DNA from: Microbaculum marinisediminis
GTDB taxonomy: Bacteria; Pseudomonadota; Alphaproteobacteria; Rhizobiales; Tepidamorphaceae
DNA length: 64,000 nt
Assembly: GCF_025397915.1 (NCBI RefSeq)
Contig: NZ_JALIDZ010000004.1
Location: 434,001-498,000, forward strand
Reading direction: 5' to 3'
The notes under the pieces are model-generated. The model worked only from the letters and a program-made list of their open reading frames with translations, was not told where the DNA came from and ran no database searches. Shown here piece by piece: positions 1-7,632 of the stretch (the first letter of the stretch is position 1; each line of letters opens with the position of its first letter). The position numbers and the translations under genes are program-made.

Positions 1-49
1 TCGCGACGGCAACGGGGAGCGACAGGACAAGGCGCGCGACTCGGTGCAT
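1..49 (-). CDS. Partial CDS, N-terminus only, possible signal peptide
   Basis: An ATG on the minus strand at 49 opens a frame that runs off the left edge of the window after 16 codons. It reads MHRVARLVLSLPVAVA, a basic start followed by a hydrophobic run as in a signal peptide or membrane anchor. The LexA-type box at 63-77 sits 13 bases upstream of this ATG, and a TAAAAT element lies just beyond it, so the gene could be SOS controlled. Too little is visible to name it, and another start (ATG at 60 in a different frame) cannot be excluded. Confidence 0.35.
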   Translation of the reverse strand, partial: MHRVARLVLSLPVAVA

Positions 50-62
50 GTCTCACGCATAG

Positions 63-77
63 GAACAAAACCGGAAC
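63..77. promoter_or_regulatory. LexA (SOS) box of alphaproteobacterial type
   Basis: GAAC, seven bases (AAAACCG), GAAC is an exact match to the GAAC-N7-GAAC direct-repeat LexA box known from alphaproteobacteria. It lies just upstream of the leftward gene that leaves the window, and 228 bases before the rightward gene at 291. The position suggests control of the leftward gene. Confidence 0.6.
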
Positions 78-290
78 ATGTCCAGATTTTATTCCTATCG
101 TGGTTGGCGCGCGCGCCGGCGGCCGGCACCGCCTCGATGGTGATCGCGGAATAGATCGCGCCGTCCCGGTGTTATCCGCCCCGATGGTATCGGCTCTCGC
201 GACAAGCACAGGTGACATGCGCAGGTGTCACCTTCCCTGGGGGCCGACCCGACCGGTTTCGCGTGGGGCCTGCGACACGATGGAGACGGC

Positions 291-740
291 ATGAAACGGC
301 AGATCATCCGGAATTCGACGACCACAGCGTTCGTCCTGCTGGCGACGCTCGCCATGTCCGCGACCGCGGAGGCCAGGGACACGCGGTCGCGCGTCGAATG
401 CACGGCCACGGGACAGACGGACATCTCGATGCGTGCCCGCTACGAGGTCCGTACCGGCGGGCGCAACCGCGAAAAGTTCACCACCGAGTTCGAGGCCGGT
501 CCGACCGCCGGCTTCCGGGCCGGCAACAGGCTCAAGGTGAAGGTCAAGCGCGCGACGGTCGGCCGGATGAGGCTGGAAAGACTCGTCGACGGCGACCTGG
601 TCGCCGACCTCAATTTCGATACGAGGCGCCAGGCCGATGCGCGGCCGTTCCCGTCGAACTGGCCGGAAGGCGTCGGGCGCGGCACCAAGATCAGGATCCT
701 GCGCGGCCGCACGCGCGTGCTGGGCTGCACCTTGTCCTGA
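291..740 (+). CDS. Small secreted protein of unknown function
   Basis: 149 residues. The first 25 or so (MKRQIIRNS, then a hydrophobic stretch ending AMSATAEA) form a signal peptide, so the product should be periplasmic or secreted. The mature part is rich in Arg and Lys and has only two cysteines, one near its start (RVECTATG) and one three residues from the end (LGCTLS), well placed for a disulfide joining the two ends. ATG 291 is preferred because the signal peptide begins there; an in-frame upstream start at 225 would put 22 unrelated residues before it. I do not recognise a family. The gene is convergent with the amidohydrolase gene, 18 bases apart. Confidence 0.7.
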   Translation: MKRQIIRNSTTTAFVLLATLAMSATAEARDTRSRVECTATGQTDISMRARYEVRTGGRNREKFTTEFEAGPTAGFRAGNRLKVKVKRATVGRMRLERLVDGDLVADLNFDTRRQADARPFPSNWPEGVGRGTKIRILRGRTRVLGCTLS

Positions 741-758
741 GGCCGCTACCACCCTCGG

Positions 759-1709
759 CTACAGCCGATAGATCCGCAGCGCGTTGTCGTGGAACAGCTT
801 GCGCTGCTCCGCGAGGGGGAGATCGGAAACGACGGCGCGAAAGCCATCGAAGATGGTGGTGAAGGGGCCGGCGAGGCGGTCGACGGGGTAGTTGCTGGCG
901 AACAGGCAGCGGTCGGTGCCGAAGATCGCGATGGCGTCGCGGATGACCGGGCCGTTGGCCGCCACCGTCCAGGGCCGGCCCGGCAGGCCGAGGCCGGAAA
1001 TCTTCAGCGCCACATTGGGCCGGGCGGCGACCGTCTCCAGCGCCGCGCGCCAGCCGGCGAGCGCCTCGGCGGAGCGGTCGGCGGGCAGGCCGGTGTGGTT
1101 GACGATGACGGGGATCGCGGGAAAGTCGGCGGCAAGCTCCGCGGCGGCGTCGAGATGCCACCACGGCGTCTGCAGGTCGTAGGAAAAGCCGTGCCATTCG
1201 AGCAGGGCGTAGCCCGCGCGCCATCGCGGATCGTCCATCGAGCCCCGGGCGCCGCGTATGGCGTCGCGCGGGCGGGCGGCGGCGGCGGGCTTGTGGCGGA
1301 TGCCGCGCGCCAGAGGGCTTCGCGCGTGGCCGGCCAGCACGTCGGCGATATCGGCGCGGTCCGGCTCGGCATGGCCGATCAGCGCGCTCGGCAACCCGTG
1401 CGCGGCTGCGACGCCCTCGAGCCAGCGCGTCTCGGCGACCGGGTCTGCGCGGTCCCACTCCGCCTCCATGTGCACCGTCCCGACGACCCGGTTCGGCCCG
1501 ATATCGCAGCGGTAGTCCGGCGGCAGGTAATTCCGCTTCAGCGCAGAATAGTCGCCGTAGCGGAACGGGATCGGCTCGGGATCGCAGAGCCAGGGATAGT
1601 AGTTCGTCTCCAGGTCCCAGAAATGCTGGTGGGCGTCGATGATCGGCAGGTCGGCGGCCGTCTCCTCTTTCATCGTCATCGTCTCGACCGTTCCCATCCC
1701 CGTTTCCAT
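759..1709 (-). CDS. Amidohydrolase family protein (TIM-barrel metal-dependent hydrolase)
   Basis: Member of the amidohydrolase-2 group (COG3618 type), which hydrolyses lactones and related compounds of sugar or aromatic breakdown. Visible are the N-terminal metal motif IIDAHQHFWD, a central VIVNHTG strand with its histidine, and the C-terminal FASNYPVDR region that normally supplies a barrel-end acidic residue. About 315 residues is normal for the family. The start is uncertain: ATG at 1709, 1679 or 1673 are all in frame, and the domain begins soon after 1673. A longer start at 1766 would run through the palindrome at 1734-1749 and is unlikely. It is divergent from the dehydrogenase gene at 1784, with which it may share a pathway and an operator. 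Substrate not known. Confidence 0.85.
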   Translation of the reverse strand: METGMGTVETMTMKEETAADLPIIDAHQHFWDLETNYYPWLCDPEPIPFRYGDYSALKRNYLPPDYRCDIGPNRVVGTVHMEAEWDRADPVAETRWLEGVAAAHGLPSALIGHAEPDRADIADVLAGHARSPLARGIRHKPAAAARPRDAIRGARGSMDDPRWRAGYALLEWHGFSYDLQTPWWHLDAAAELAADFPAIPVIVNHTGLPADRSAEALAGWRAALETVAARPNVALKISGLGLPGRPWTVAANGPVIRDAIAIFGTDRCLFASNYPVDRLAGPFTTIFDGFRAVVSDLPLAEQRKLFHDNALRIYRL

Positions 1710-1727
1710 GGCCCTGTTGCCATCGGG

Positions 1728-1759
1728 CGTACGATGCACCGTAATGCATACATTGTACG
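1728..1759. promoter_or_regulatory. Candidate operator between divergent genes
   Basis: Perfect inverted repeat ATGCA, six bases, TGCAT at 1734-1749, framed by CGTAC (1728-1732) and GTACG (1755-1759). It lies in the short spacer between the leftward amidohydrolase and the rightward dehydrogenase, where a repressor could control both. The protein that binds it is not encoded nearby. Confidence 0.4.
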
Positions 1760-1783
1760 GCTGCACGCCAAGAGGGAATGGCC

Positions 1784-2671
1784 ATGAGCGAAACGGTGGG
1801 ATTCATCGGGCTGGGCCTGATGGGGGAAGGGTTCACGCGCCGGCTGATCGACACCGGGCGCCGGGTGGTCGGCTACGATATCGACGCGCGCCGGACCGAG
1901 GCGGCCGCCGGCTGGGGCGTCGAGGCGGCGGCGTCGCCGGCCGATGTCGCGGCGCGGGCCGACACGGTGCTCGTCTGCGTGCTCAACACGGCGGCCGTCG
2001 CCGACGTCATCGTCGGCGACAATGGCATTGCCGCCGCCAATGGCGGCCTCGAGGGCAAGGTGCTGGTCGATCATTCGACCACCGAGATCGCGGCAACGCT
2101 GGACCTCGCGGCCGTGCTCGCCGAGCGCACCGGCATGGCCTTCGTCGACGCGCCGGTCTCGGGCGGCCCCGACGCCGCGCGCGCCGGCACGCTGGCGATC
2201 ATGGCGGGCGGGGACCTGCACGCGATCAGCCGGATCGACCCGCTGATGACCGATCTCGGCACGCTGACGCATATGGGCCCGGTCAGCGCCGGCCAGGCGA
2301 CCAAGCTGGTCAACCAGACCATCGTGCTGACCAACTATTGCGTGCTGGCCGAGGCGCTGCGGCTGGCCGAGGCGCACGGCGTCGACACGGCGAAGATCCC
2401 CCAGGCGCTCGCCACCGGCTATGCCGGCTCCAACCTGCTGCCGGTCGCCTTCGAGCGGATGGTCGCCAGGGACTTCGTGCCGCGCGGCTATGCCCGGCAG
2501 GTGCTGAAGGATCTGGAGATGGTCAACGAGGACGCCCGCCATCACCACGTGGCGATGCCGATGGTGGCGCAGGCGCTGACGCTCTACCGGATGATGATTG
2601 CCGCGGGAAAGGCGGATCTCGACGGCACGGCCATCGTGACGCAGCTGCCGGAGATTCTGCCGGGCCACTAG
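1784..2671 (+). CDS. NAD(P)-dependent oxidoreductase, 3-hydroxyisobutyrate dehydrogenase family
   Basis: 295 residues of the beta-hydroxyacid dehydrogenase family (3-hydroxyisobutyrate dehydrogenase, tartronate semialdehyde reductase, glyoxylate reductase). The N-terminal Rossmann motif is VGFIGLGLMGEG; the substrate signature DAPVSGGPDAA follows at about residue 125; the catalytic lysine is in GQATKLVNQ at about 173. ATG 1784 is chosen over ATG 1778 because AGAGGGA ends seven bases before it. Divergent from the amidohydrolase, so the pair may act in one sugar-acid or hydroxyacid route; the exact substrate cannot be read from sequence. Confidence 0.9.
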   Translation: MSETVGFIGLGLMGEGFTRRLIDTGRRVVGYDIDARRTEAAAGWGVEAAASPADVAARADTVLVCVLNTAAVADVIVGDNGIAAANGGLEGKVLVDHSTTEIAATLDLAAVLAERTGMAFVDAPVSGGPDAARAGTLAIMAGGDLHAISRIDPLMTDLGTLTHMGPVSAGQATKLVNQTIVLTNYCVLAEALRLAEAHGVDTAKIPQALATGYAGSNLLPVAFERMVARDFVPRGYARQVLKDLEMVNEDARHHHVAMPMVAQALTLYRMMIAAGKADLDGTAIVTQLPEILPGH

Positions 2672-2700
2672 TGGCGGGCCACTCGTGGCAGGCCACCAGG
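2662..2700. repeat. 14-bp tandem repeat spanning a stop codon
   Basis: GGGCCACTAGTGGC (2662-2675) is followed by GGGCCACTCGTGGC and a degenerate third copy. The first copy contains the TAG stop of the dehydrogenase and is itself palindromic (CCACTAGTGG). Confidence 0.7.
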
Positions 2701-2768
2701 CGCGCAGATAGCGGGCGCCGAAATGGTGCCGAATCGGTGCCGTAACGCTTCCGAGACGGGGGGCGTCG

Positions 2769-2975
2769 TCAGAAATCGCTGGCGATTCCCTTCTTTTCCC
2801 AGTCGCCGTAGCGGGTCGGCTCGGGGCCCCGCGGCCCGTTATATTCCGTCGGCCGGTCCTGCGCCTTTTGCGCGGCGCGGCGCGCCTCGGCCTCGGCCAG
2901 CGCGCGTTCGGCGGCCTCCTGGCGCCGTTTTTCCTTTATTTCTTCGCGGGTTTCGGTAGGCGTGGCGTCGTTCAT
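2769..2975 (-). CDS. SDHAF4/DUF1674 family succinate dehydrogenase assembly factor
   Basis: 68 residues. The C-terminal signature is [19 protein letters not shown], the conserved end of the DUF1674/SDHAF4 family. In mitochondria and bacteria these proteins help insert FAD into, and protect, the flavoprotein subunit of succinate dehydrogenase. The N-terminal half ([19 protein letters not shown]) is a charged helix or coiled coil. Start ATG 2975 is chosen because the upstream extension to 3020 is unlike the family. Divergent from htpX, a common neighbour in alphaproteobacteria. Confidence 0.85.
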   Translation of the reverse strand: MNDATPTETREEIKEKRRQEAAERALAEAEARRAAQKAQDRPTEYNGPRGPEPTRYGDWEKKGIASDF

Positions 2976-3040
2976 CGCGATTCGGTCTCGTCTTGTCGCC
3001 AGAGGGGATCGAACCAACATATAGGACGCAGATCGCCTGC

Positions 3041-3080
3041 GGAGGCAAACCGGGGAGGCAAACCGGGGAGGAAAACCCGG
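3041..3080. repeat. 13-bp tandem repeat, three copies
   Basis: GGAGGCAAACCGG occurs at 3041-3053 and 3054-3066, followed by a variant with one added base (GGAGGAAAACCCGG, 3067-3080). It lies between the divergent sdhaf4-like and htpX genes, 68 bases before the htpX start. Confidence 0.75.
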
Positions 3081-3148
3081 GACACAAATCCGTAGGGATC
3101 AATCCGCGGCAGCGCGCAGACACCGGACCAACACAGGCCAGGGAACCC

Positions 3149-4153
3149 ATGTCGGGCTATTTCAGGACAGCCATTCTTCTCGCCGCGATGACGGCGCTGT
3201 TCATGGGCGTCGGCTACCTCCTCGGCGGCAGCGGCGGCATGATCATCGCCTTCGTGGTGGCGCTGGGCATGAACGCGTTCAGCTACTGGAACGCCGACAA
3301 GGTCGTCTTGAAGATGTACAAGGCGCACGAGGTCGACGAGGCCACCGCGCCCGAGTTCCACGCGATGGTGCGCGACCTGGCGCGGAACGCCGACCTGCCG
3401 ATGCCGAAGGTCTACATCATCGACGATCCGCAGCCGAACGCGTTCGCCACCGGGCGCAACCCCAGCAACGCCGCCGTCGCCGCGACCACCGGCATCCTGC
3501 AGACGCTGTCGTACGAGGAGCTGGCCGGCGTGATGGCGCACGAACTGGCGCACGTGAAGCACCACGACACGCTGATCATGACGGTGACGGCGACGATCGC
3601 CGGTGCGATCTCGATGCTCGCCAACTTCGCGCTGTTCTTCGGCGGCAACCGCAACAGCAACATGGGCTTCATCGGCACGCTGGCGCTGATGATCCTGGCG
3701 CCGCTGGCGGCCGCGCTGGTGCAGATGGCGATCTCGCGCTCGCGCGAATACGAGGCCGACCGGATGGGCGCGGAGATCTGCGGCCAGCCGCTGTGGCTCG
3801 CCTCGGCGCTGGGCAAGATCGCCGGCGGCGTCCGGCGCGTGCCCAACGAGGCCGCCGAGCGCAATCCGGCGACCGCGCACATGTTCATCATCAACCCGCT
3901 GCACGGCGAGCGCATGGACAACCTGTTCTCCACCCACCCGGCGACGGAAAACCGCATCGCCAAGCTGCAGGAGATGGCAGCCGGGATGGGAAGCGGCATG
4001 GGTGGGGGCTACACGCAGCCTTATGGCGATGCCGGGTCCTCGGGCGGTCCCTGGGGCGGCGCGTCCGGCGGAGATGCGGGCGGTTCCGGTCGCGGGACGG
4101 GGGGCAGCGTGCCCAATGCCGGGTCGCGGCCCGGCGCCGGACCGTGGGGCTGA
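3149..4153 (+). CDS. htpX: Protease HtpX, membrane zinc metallopeptidase (M48)
   Basis: 334 residues, inner-membrane zinc protease for quality control of membrane proteins. Two N-terminal membrane helices (about 5-25 and 31-48), the zinc motif HELAH with His131, Glu132 and His135, two more helices (about 147-168 and 180-200), then [12 protein letters not shown] with the third zinc ligand. The C-terminal tail from about residue 280 is Gly/Ser-rich ([21 protein letters not shown]), as in many alphaproteobacterial HtpX proteins. ATG 3149 fits the family start MSGYFRT. It is followed nine bases later by rsmB and likely cotranscribed with it. Confidence 0.95.
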   Translation: MSGYFRTAILLAAMTALFMGVGYLLGGSGGMIIAFVVALGMNAFSYWNADKVVLKMYKAHEVDEATAPEFHAMVRDLARNADLPMPKVYIIDDPQPNAFATGRNPSNAAVAATTGILQTLSYEELAGVMAHELAHVKHHDTLIMTVTATIAGAISMLANFALFFGGNRNSNMGFIGTLALMILAPLAAALVQMAISRSREYEADRMGAEICGQPLWLASALGKIAGGVRRVPNEAAERNPATAHMFIINPLHGERMDNLFSTHPATENRIAKLQEMAAGMGSGMGGGYTQPYGDAGSSGGPWGGASGGDAGGSGRGTGGSVPNAGSRPGAGPWG

Positions 4154-4162
4154 TCGCAAACC

Positions 4163-5524
4163 GTGAGCACTCCCCGTAGAAGACAGAAACCGGCGCGCGA
4201 GCCGGCCGGGCTCGCCGCACGGCGGATCGCCGTCGAGATCGTCGACGACGCGCTCCACCGGCGCCAGACACTGGATGCCGCCCTCGACGTCGAGCACGGC
4301 CAGGCCGGCCTCGCCGCGCTGGAGCCGCGCGACCGCGCCTTCGTCAAGGTGCTGGCGACCGAGACGATCCGCCGACACGGCCAGATCCGCGCCCTCCTGA
4401 GCGCCTATCTCGACAAGCCGCTGCCGAAATCGGCCGGCCGGACGATGGCGATCCTCGAGGTCGGCGCCTGCCAGATCCTGTTCCTCGACGTGCCCGCGCA
4501 CGCCGTCGTCGATACCGCCGTGGGCCTTGCCGCGGCCGACCGGGCGGGGCGGCACTTCCGCGGCCTCGTCAACGCGGTGCTGCGCCGGGTCGCGGGCGAT
4601 CGCGAGGCGCTGCTGGCCCGCCCCGACGGCGTCCGCGCGACCGCGCCGGACTGGCTGGCGCAGCGCTGGATCGCGGCCTATGGCGCCGAGACCGCGCAGG
4701 CGATCATGGCCGCGCATCTGGCCGAGCCGCCGCTCGACCTGACGGTGAAATCCGATCCGCAGGGCTGGGCCGACCAGCTCGGCGGCGCGGCGCTGCCGAC
4801 CGGCACGGTGCGCATTCCCAAGGCCGGCGACATCGCCGCGCTGCCGGGATTCGCCGACGGCGCGTGGTGGGTGCAGGACGTCGCCGCGGCGCTGCCGGCG
4901 CGGCTGCTCGGCGACGTCGCCGGGCTGCGGGTCGCCGATATCTGCGCCGCGCCGGGCGGCAAGACGGCGCAGCTGGCCGCCGCCGGGGCATCGGTGACCG
5001 CGGTCGACCGGTCGGCCTCGCGCATGGCCCGGCTGGAGGCCAATCTCGCCCGGCTCGGCCTTGCCGCCGAACCCGTCGTCGCCGACGCCGCGGCCTGGGA
5101 GCCGGGAACCCGCTTCGACGCGATCCTGCTCGACGCGCCCTGCTCGGCGACCGGAACGCTGCGGCGCCATCCCGATATCGCCTGGATCCGCCGCGAGGCG
5201 GAGATCGCCCGCCTCGCCGACCTGCAGGGCCGGCTGCTGCGACGGGCGTTCGACCTGGTGACCCCCGGCGGAACGCTGCTCTACGCCACCTGTTCGCTCG
5301 AGCCGCAGGAGTGCGAGGCGCAGATTTCCAAGATTCTGGGCAGCGGCCTGGCGATCGAGCGCAAGCCGATCGCGGCGTCGGAAATCGCCGGCCTTGGCCA
5401 GTGCATCACGCCCGACGGCGACCTGCGCACGCTGCCCTGCCACGCGCCCTGGCCCGAGGGCGCAGCCCCGGGCGACGGCGGTATGGACGGATTTTTCGCC
5501 GCCCGGCTTGTCCGCACCGCCTGA
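4163..5524 (+). CDS. rsmB: 16S rRNA m5C967 methyltransferase, RsmB/Fmu family
   Basis: 453 residues, SAM-dependent cytosine-5 rRNA methyltransferase. N-terminal NusB-like RNA-binding domain (about 15-150), then the Rossmann methyltransferase core with SAM motif CAAPGGKT (261-268), the DAPCSATGTLRRHPD motif with Cys327, and YATCSLEPQE with Cys377. The two cysteines are the catalytic nucleophile and the release cysteine of this family. The start is GTG at 4163, nine bases after htpX. The sequence ends with the family's FFAARL motif. Confidence 0.93.
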   Translation: MSTPRRRQKPAREPAGLAARRIAVEIVDDALHRRQTLDAALDVEHGQAGLAALEPRDRAFVKVLATETIRRHGQIRALLSAYLDKPLPKSAGRTMAILEVGACQILFLDVPAHAVVDTAVGLAAADRAGRHFRGLVNAVLRRVAGDREALLARPDGVRATAPDWLAQRWIAAYGAETAQAIMAAHLAEPPLDLTVKSDPQGWADQLGGAALPTGTVRIPKAGDIAALPGFADGAWWVQDVAAALPARLLGDVAGLRVADICAAPGGKTAQLAAAGASVTAVDRSASRMARLEANLARLGLAAEPVVADAAAWEPGTRFDAILLDAPCSATGTLRRHPDIAWIRREAEIARLADLQGRLLRRAFDLVTPGGTLLYATCSLEPQECEAQISKILGSGLAIERKPIAASEIAGLGQCITPDGDLRTLPCHAPWPEGAAPGDGGMDGFFAARLVRTA

Positions 5525-5539
5525 GGCGGGGCAGCCTGT

Positions 5540-5600
5540 CTGCGGGATTTTGAGCGGTATGCTTGTTTAAACTTCAATTATATTAAACTTTTAAGGACAG
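5540..5600 (+). promoter_or_regulatory. AT-rich promoter region before the heparinase gene
   Basis: A 40-base AT-rich island (CTTGTTTAAAC, TATATT, TTAAACTTTTAAGG) breaks the GC-rich background between rsmB and the heparinase gene. It holds -35-like TTGTTT and -10-like TATATT, but their spacing is not canonical, so the exact promoter is not fixed. Confidence 0.35.
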
Positions 5601-5680
5601 TATGGAGCTCGCGGGGGCTGGGCGGCACCGTGTCGCGCGCCCGGCGATCCCCCGCGATCGAGGAAGAGTAGGCGGCGCGT

Positions 5681-7576
5681 ATGGCCGGAATTGCAATCGG
5701 CGATCGTTTGCGGATCGGCGCGATCATGGCCGGGCATCAGGTTCGCTCGATGCTCATGGCCTATGCGAGCCCGTTCTATCGCTGGCGTTTTTCCGCCGGC
5801 GCGCCGGAGCGTCTCATCGTCGCCCCACAGGACCTGCGCACCGCCGACCCGATCATCGCCGCCGATTTCTATACCGGCCATTTCGCCCTGGCCGGCGCAG
5901 CCATCGACGTGGGCGGCAAATCGCCGTTCTCGGCGCCGCCGCCGTCGCCGGACTGGCAGCGGGCGCTGCACGGGTTCGGCTGGCTGCGCCACCTGCGCGC
6001 CTCCGACACCGACCTGACGCGGCTGCACGCGCGCGCGCTGATCACCGACTGGATCGAGGACTACGGCGGCTGGGACCCGGTCGCCTGGGCGCCGGAGGTG
6101 GTGGCGCGGCGGCTGATCTCGTGGTTCAGCCATTCGCCGCTGATCCTGCGCGGCGCCGATATCGGCTTCTACCGCCGCTTCATGCGCTCGCTGGCGCGGC
6201 AGGTGCGCTATCTCATCCGCACCGCCGATGACGCGCCGGACGGGGTCGGCCGCTTGATCGCCGTCATCGCGCTCTGCCACGCCGGCCTGTGCATGACCGG
6301 GCGGCAGCGGCTGATGCGCCAGGCGGCGCGCTGGCTCGACGACGAGCTCGTGCGCCAGGTGCTGCCCGACGGCGGGCACATCTCGCGCAATCCCGAGGCG
6401 GTGGTGCTGCTGCTCCTGGAACTGCTGCCGCTGCGCCAGACCTTCGCGGCGTGCGACGTCGCCCCCTCGAGCGCGCTGATGTCGGCGATCGACCGGATGA
6501 TGCCGATGCTGCGCTTCTTCCGGCACGACGACGGCGCGCTGGCGCATTTCAACGGCATGGGCCCGACCTATCCCGACATCCTCGCGACCCTGCTTGCCTA
6601 TGACGAGACGCGCGGCGCGCCGGTGCTGAACGCGTCGTATTCCGGCTACCAGCGGCTCGAGGCCGGCGACACCGTCGTTATCGTCGATACCGGCGCGCCG
6701 CCGCCGCCGACGGTGAGCCGCGAGGCGCATGCCGGCTGCCTGTCCTTCGAGATGTCGGCGGCGGGGCAGCGCCTCATCGTCAATTGCGGCGTTCCCGCCT
6801 TCGGCTCGGCCCAGTGGCGGGCGGTGTCGCGGGCGACCGCCGCCCATTCGACGGCGACGCTGAACGACACCTCGTCGTGCCGATTCGCCACCAACGCGTA
6901 CGTCCTGAAGACCCTCGGTCCGGTGATGCTGTCGGGGCCGCGCACCGTCACGGTGGAGCGGCAGGACGCCGACGTCGTCTCGCTGGCGGCGAGCCATGAC
7001 GGCTATCGCAGCGATTTCGGCATCATCCACGAGCGGCGCATGGCGGTCAGTCCCGACGGCCGCCGGGTGGAGGGCGAGGACGTCTTCTCCAGCGTCGGCG
7101 GCGGTGGCGGCAACGCGCCCTACGCGGTGCGGTTCCACCTGCACCCCTCTGTGCGGGCAAGCCGGACCCGCGACCACAACCGCGTCATCCTGGCCCCGCT
7201 GCACGGCGCGTCCTGGGAGTTCTACGCCGGCGGCGCCGACATCGCCATCGAGGAAAGCGTCTATCTGGGCGGCCTCGACGGGCCGCGCCGCAGCGAGCAG
7301 ATCGTGCTGCACGGGCGTTGCCGCCACGCCCCGCGCGTCAACTGGCGCCTGCAGCGGATCGACCCGAAGCGCCAGGCCGCCGGGTCGGCCGGTGCGGTGG
7401 AGGAACTGCCGCTCGACGCGGACGAACTGGCGCTCGACGCGGAGGCGTCCGAGCCGGCGGACATGCCCGCTCCCGACGGCAATGCAAGCAATGGCGGTAA
7501 TGATGGCCCCGGTAATGGCGGGCCCGGAGATGGCGGGCCCGGAAATGGTGGGCCGGGCGGGCGCACCACCGGGTAG
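5681..7576 (+). CDS. Heparinase II/III family protein
   Basis: 631 residues. N-terminal alpha-helical toroid domain (about 40-330; YGGWDPVAWAPEVVARR, NPEAVVLLLLELLPLRQTF, FNGMGPTYPDILATLLAYD) and C-terminal beta-sheet heparinase II/III domain (about 340-560; SYSGYQRLEAGDTVVIVD, LSFEMSAAGQRLIVNCG, HSTATLNDTSS). The family cleaves acidic polysaccharides by beta-elimination, but this Rhizobiales-type branch next to purH has no established substrate. No signal peptide is evident. The last 40 residues are a Gly/Asn/Pro-rich tail built from 15-bp repeats and probably disordered. The start at 5681 lacks a strong ribosome-binding site (GGAAGAG lies 13 or so bases upstream). Confidence 0.88.
   Translation: MAGIAIGDRLRIGAIMAGHQVRSMLMAYASPFYRWRFSAGAPERLIVAPQDLRTADPIIAADFYTGHFALAGAAIDVGGKSPFSAPPPSPDWQRALHGFGWLRHLRASDTDLTRLHARALITDWIEDYGGWDPVAWAPEVVARRLISWFSHSPLILRGADIGFYRRFMRSLARQVRYLIRTADDAPDGVGRLIAVIALCHAGLCMTGRQRLMRQAARWLDDELVRQVLPDGGHISRNPEAVVLLLLELLPLRQTFAACDVAPSSALMSAIDRMMPMLRFFRHDDGALAHFNGMGPTYPDILATLLAYDETRGAPVLNASYSGYQRLEAGDTVVIVDTGAPPPPTVSREAHAGCLSFEMSAAGQRLIVNCGVPAFGSAQWRAVSRATAAHSTATLNDTSSCRFATNAYVLKTLGPVMLSGPRTVTVERQDADVVSLAASHDGYRSDFGIIHERRMAVSPDGRRVEGEDVFSSVGGGGGNAPYAVRFHLHPSVRASRTRDHNRVILAPLHGASWEFYAGGADIAIEESVYLGGLDGPRRSEQIVLHGRCRHAPRVNWRLQRIDPKRQAAGSAGAVEELPLDADELALDAEASEPADMPAPDGNASNGGNDGPGNGGPGDGGPGNGGPGGRTTG
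7505..7549 (+). repeat. 15-bp in-frame tandem repeat in the heparinase tail
   Basis: Three 15-base units of the type GGGCCCGGAGATGGC, each encoding five residues of a Gly-Pro-Gly-Asn/Asp-Gly repeat, lie at the 3' end of the heparinase gene and continue into a degenerate fourth copy. Confidence 0.75.
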
Positions 7577-7632
7577 GCCCCGGCCACCGCGCCGCCCTTG
7601 CCAGGCCGCGCGCCTGTGCCAGATTCCGCGTC

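Noticed and set aside
3000-3020. T-loop-like GGTTCGATCCCC on the minus strand, suggesting a tRNA end
   Set aside because: The flanking bases do not form a T-stem and no other tRNA arms are present upstream.
2972-5443. An 823-codon open frame opposite htpX and rsmB
   Set aside because: Low-complexity Arg/Gly/His composition and no motifs; the opposite-strand genes are clearly real.
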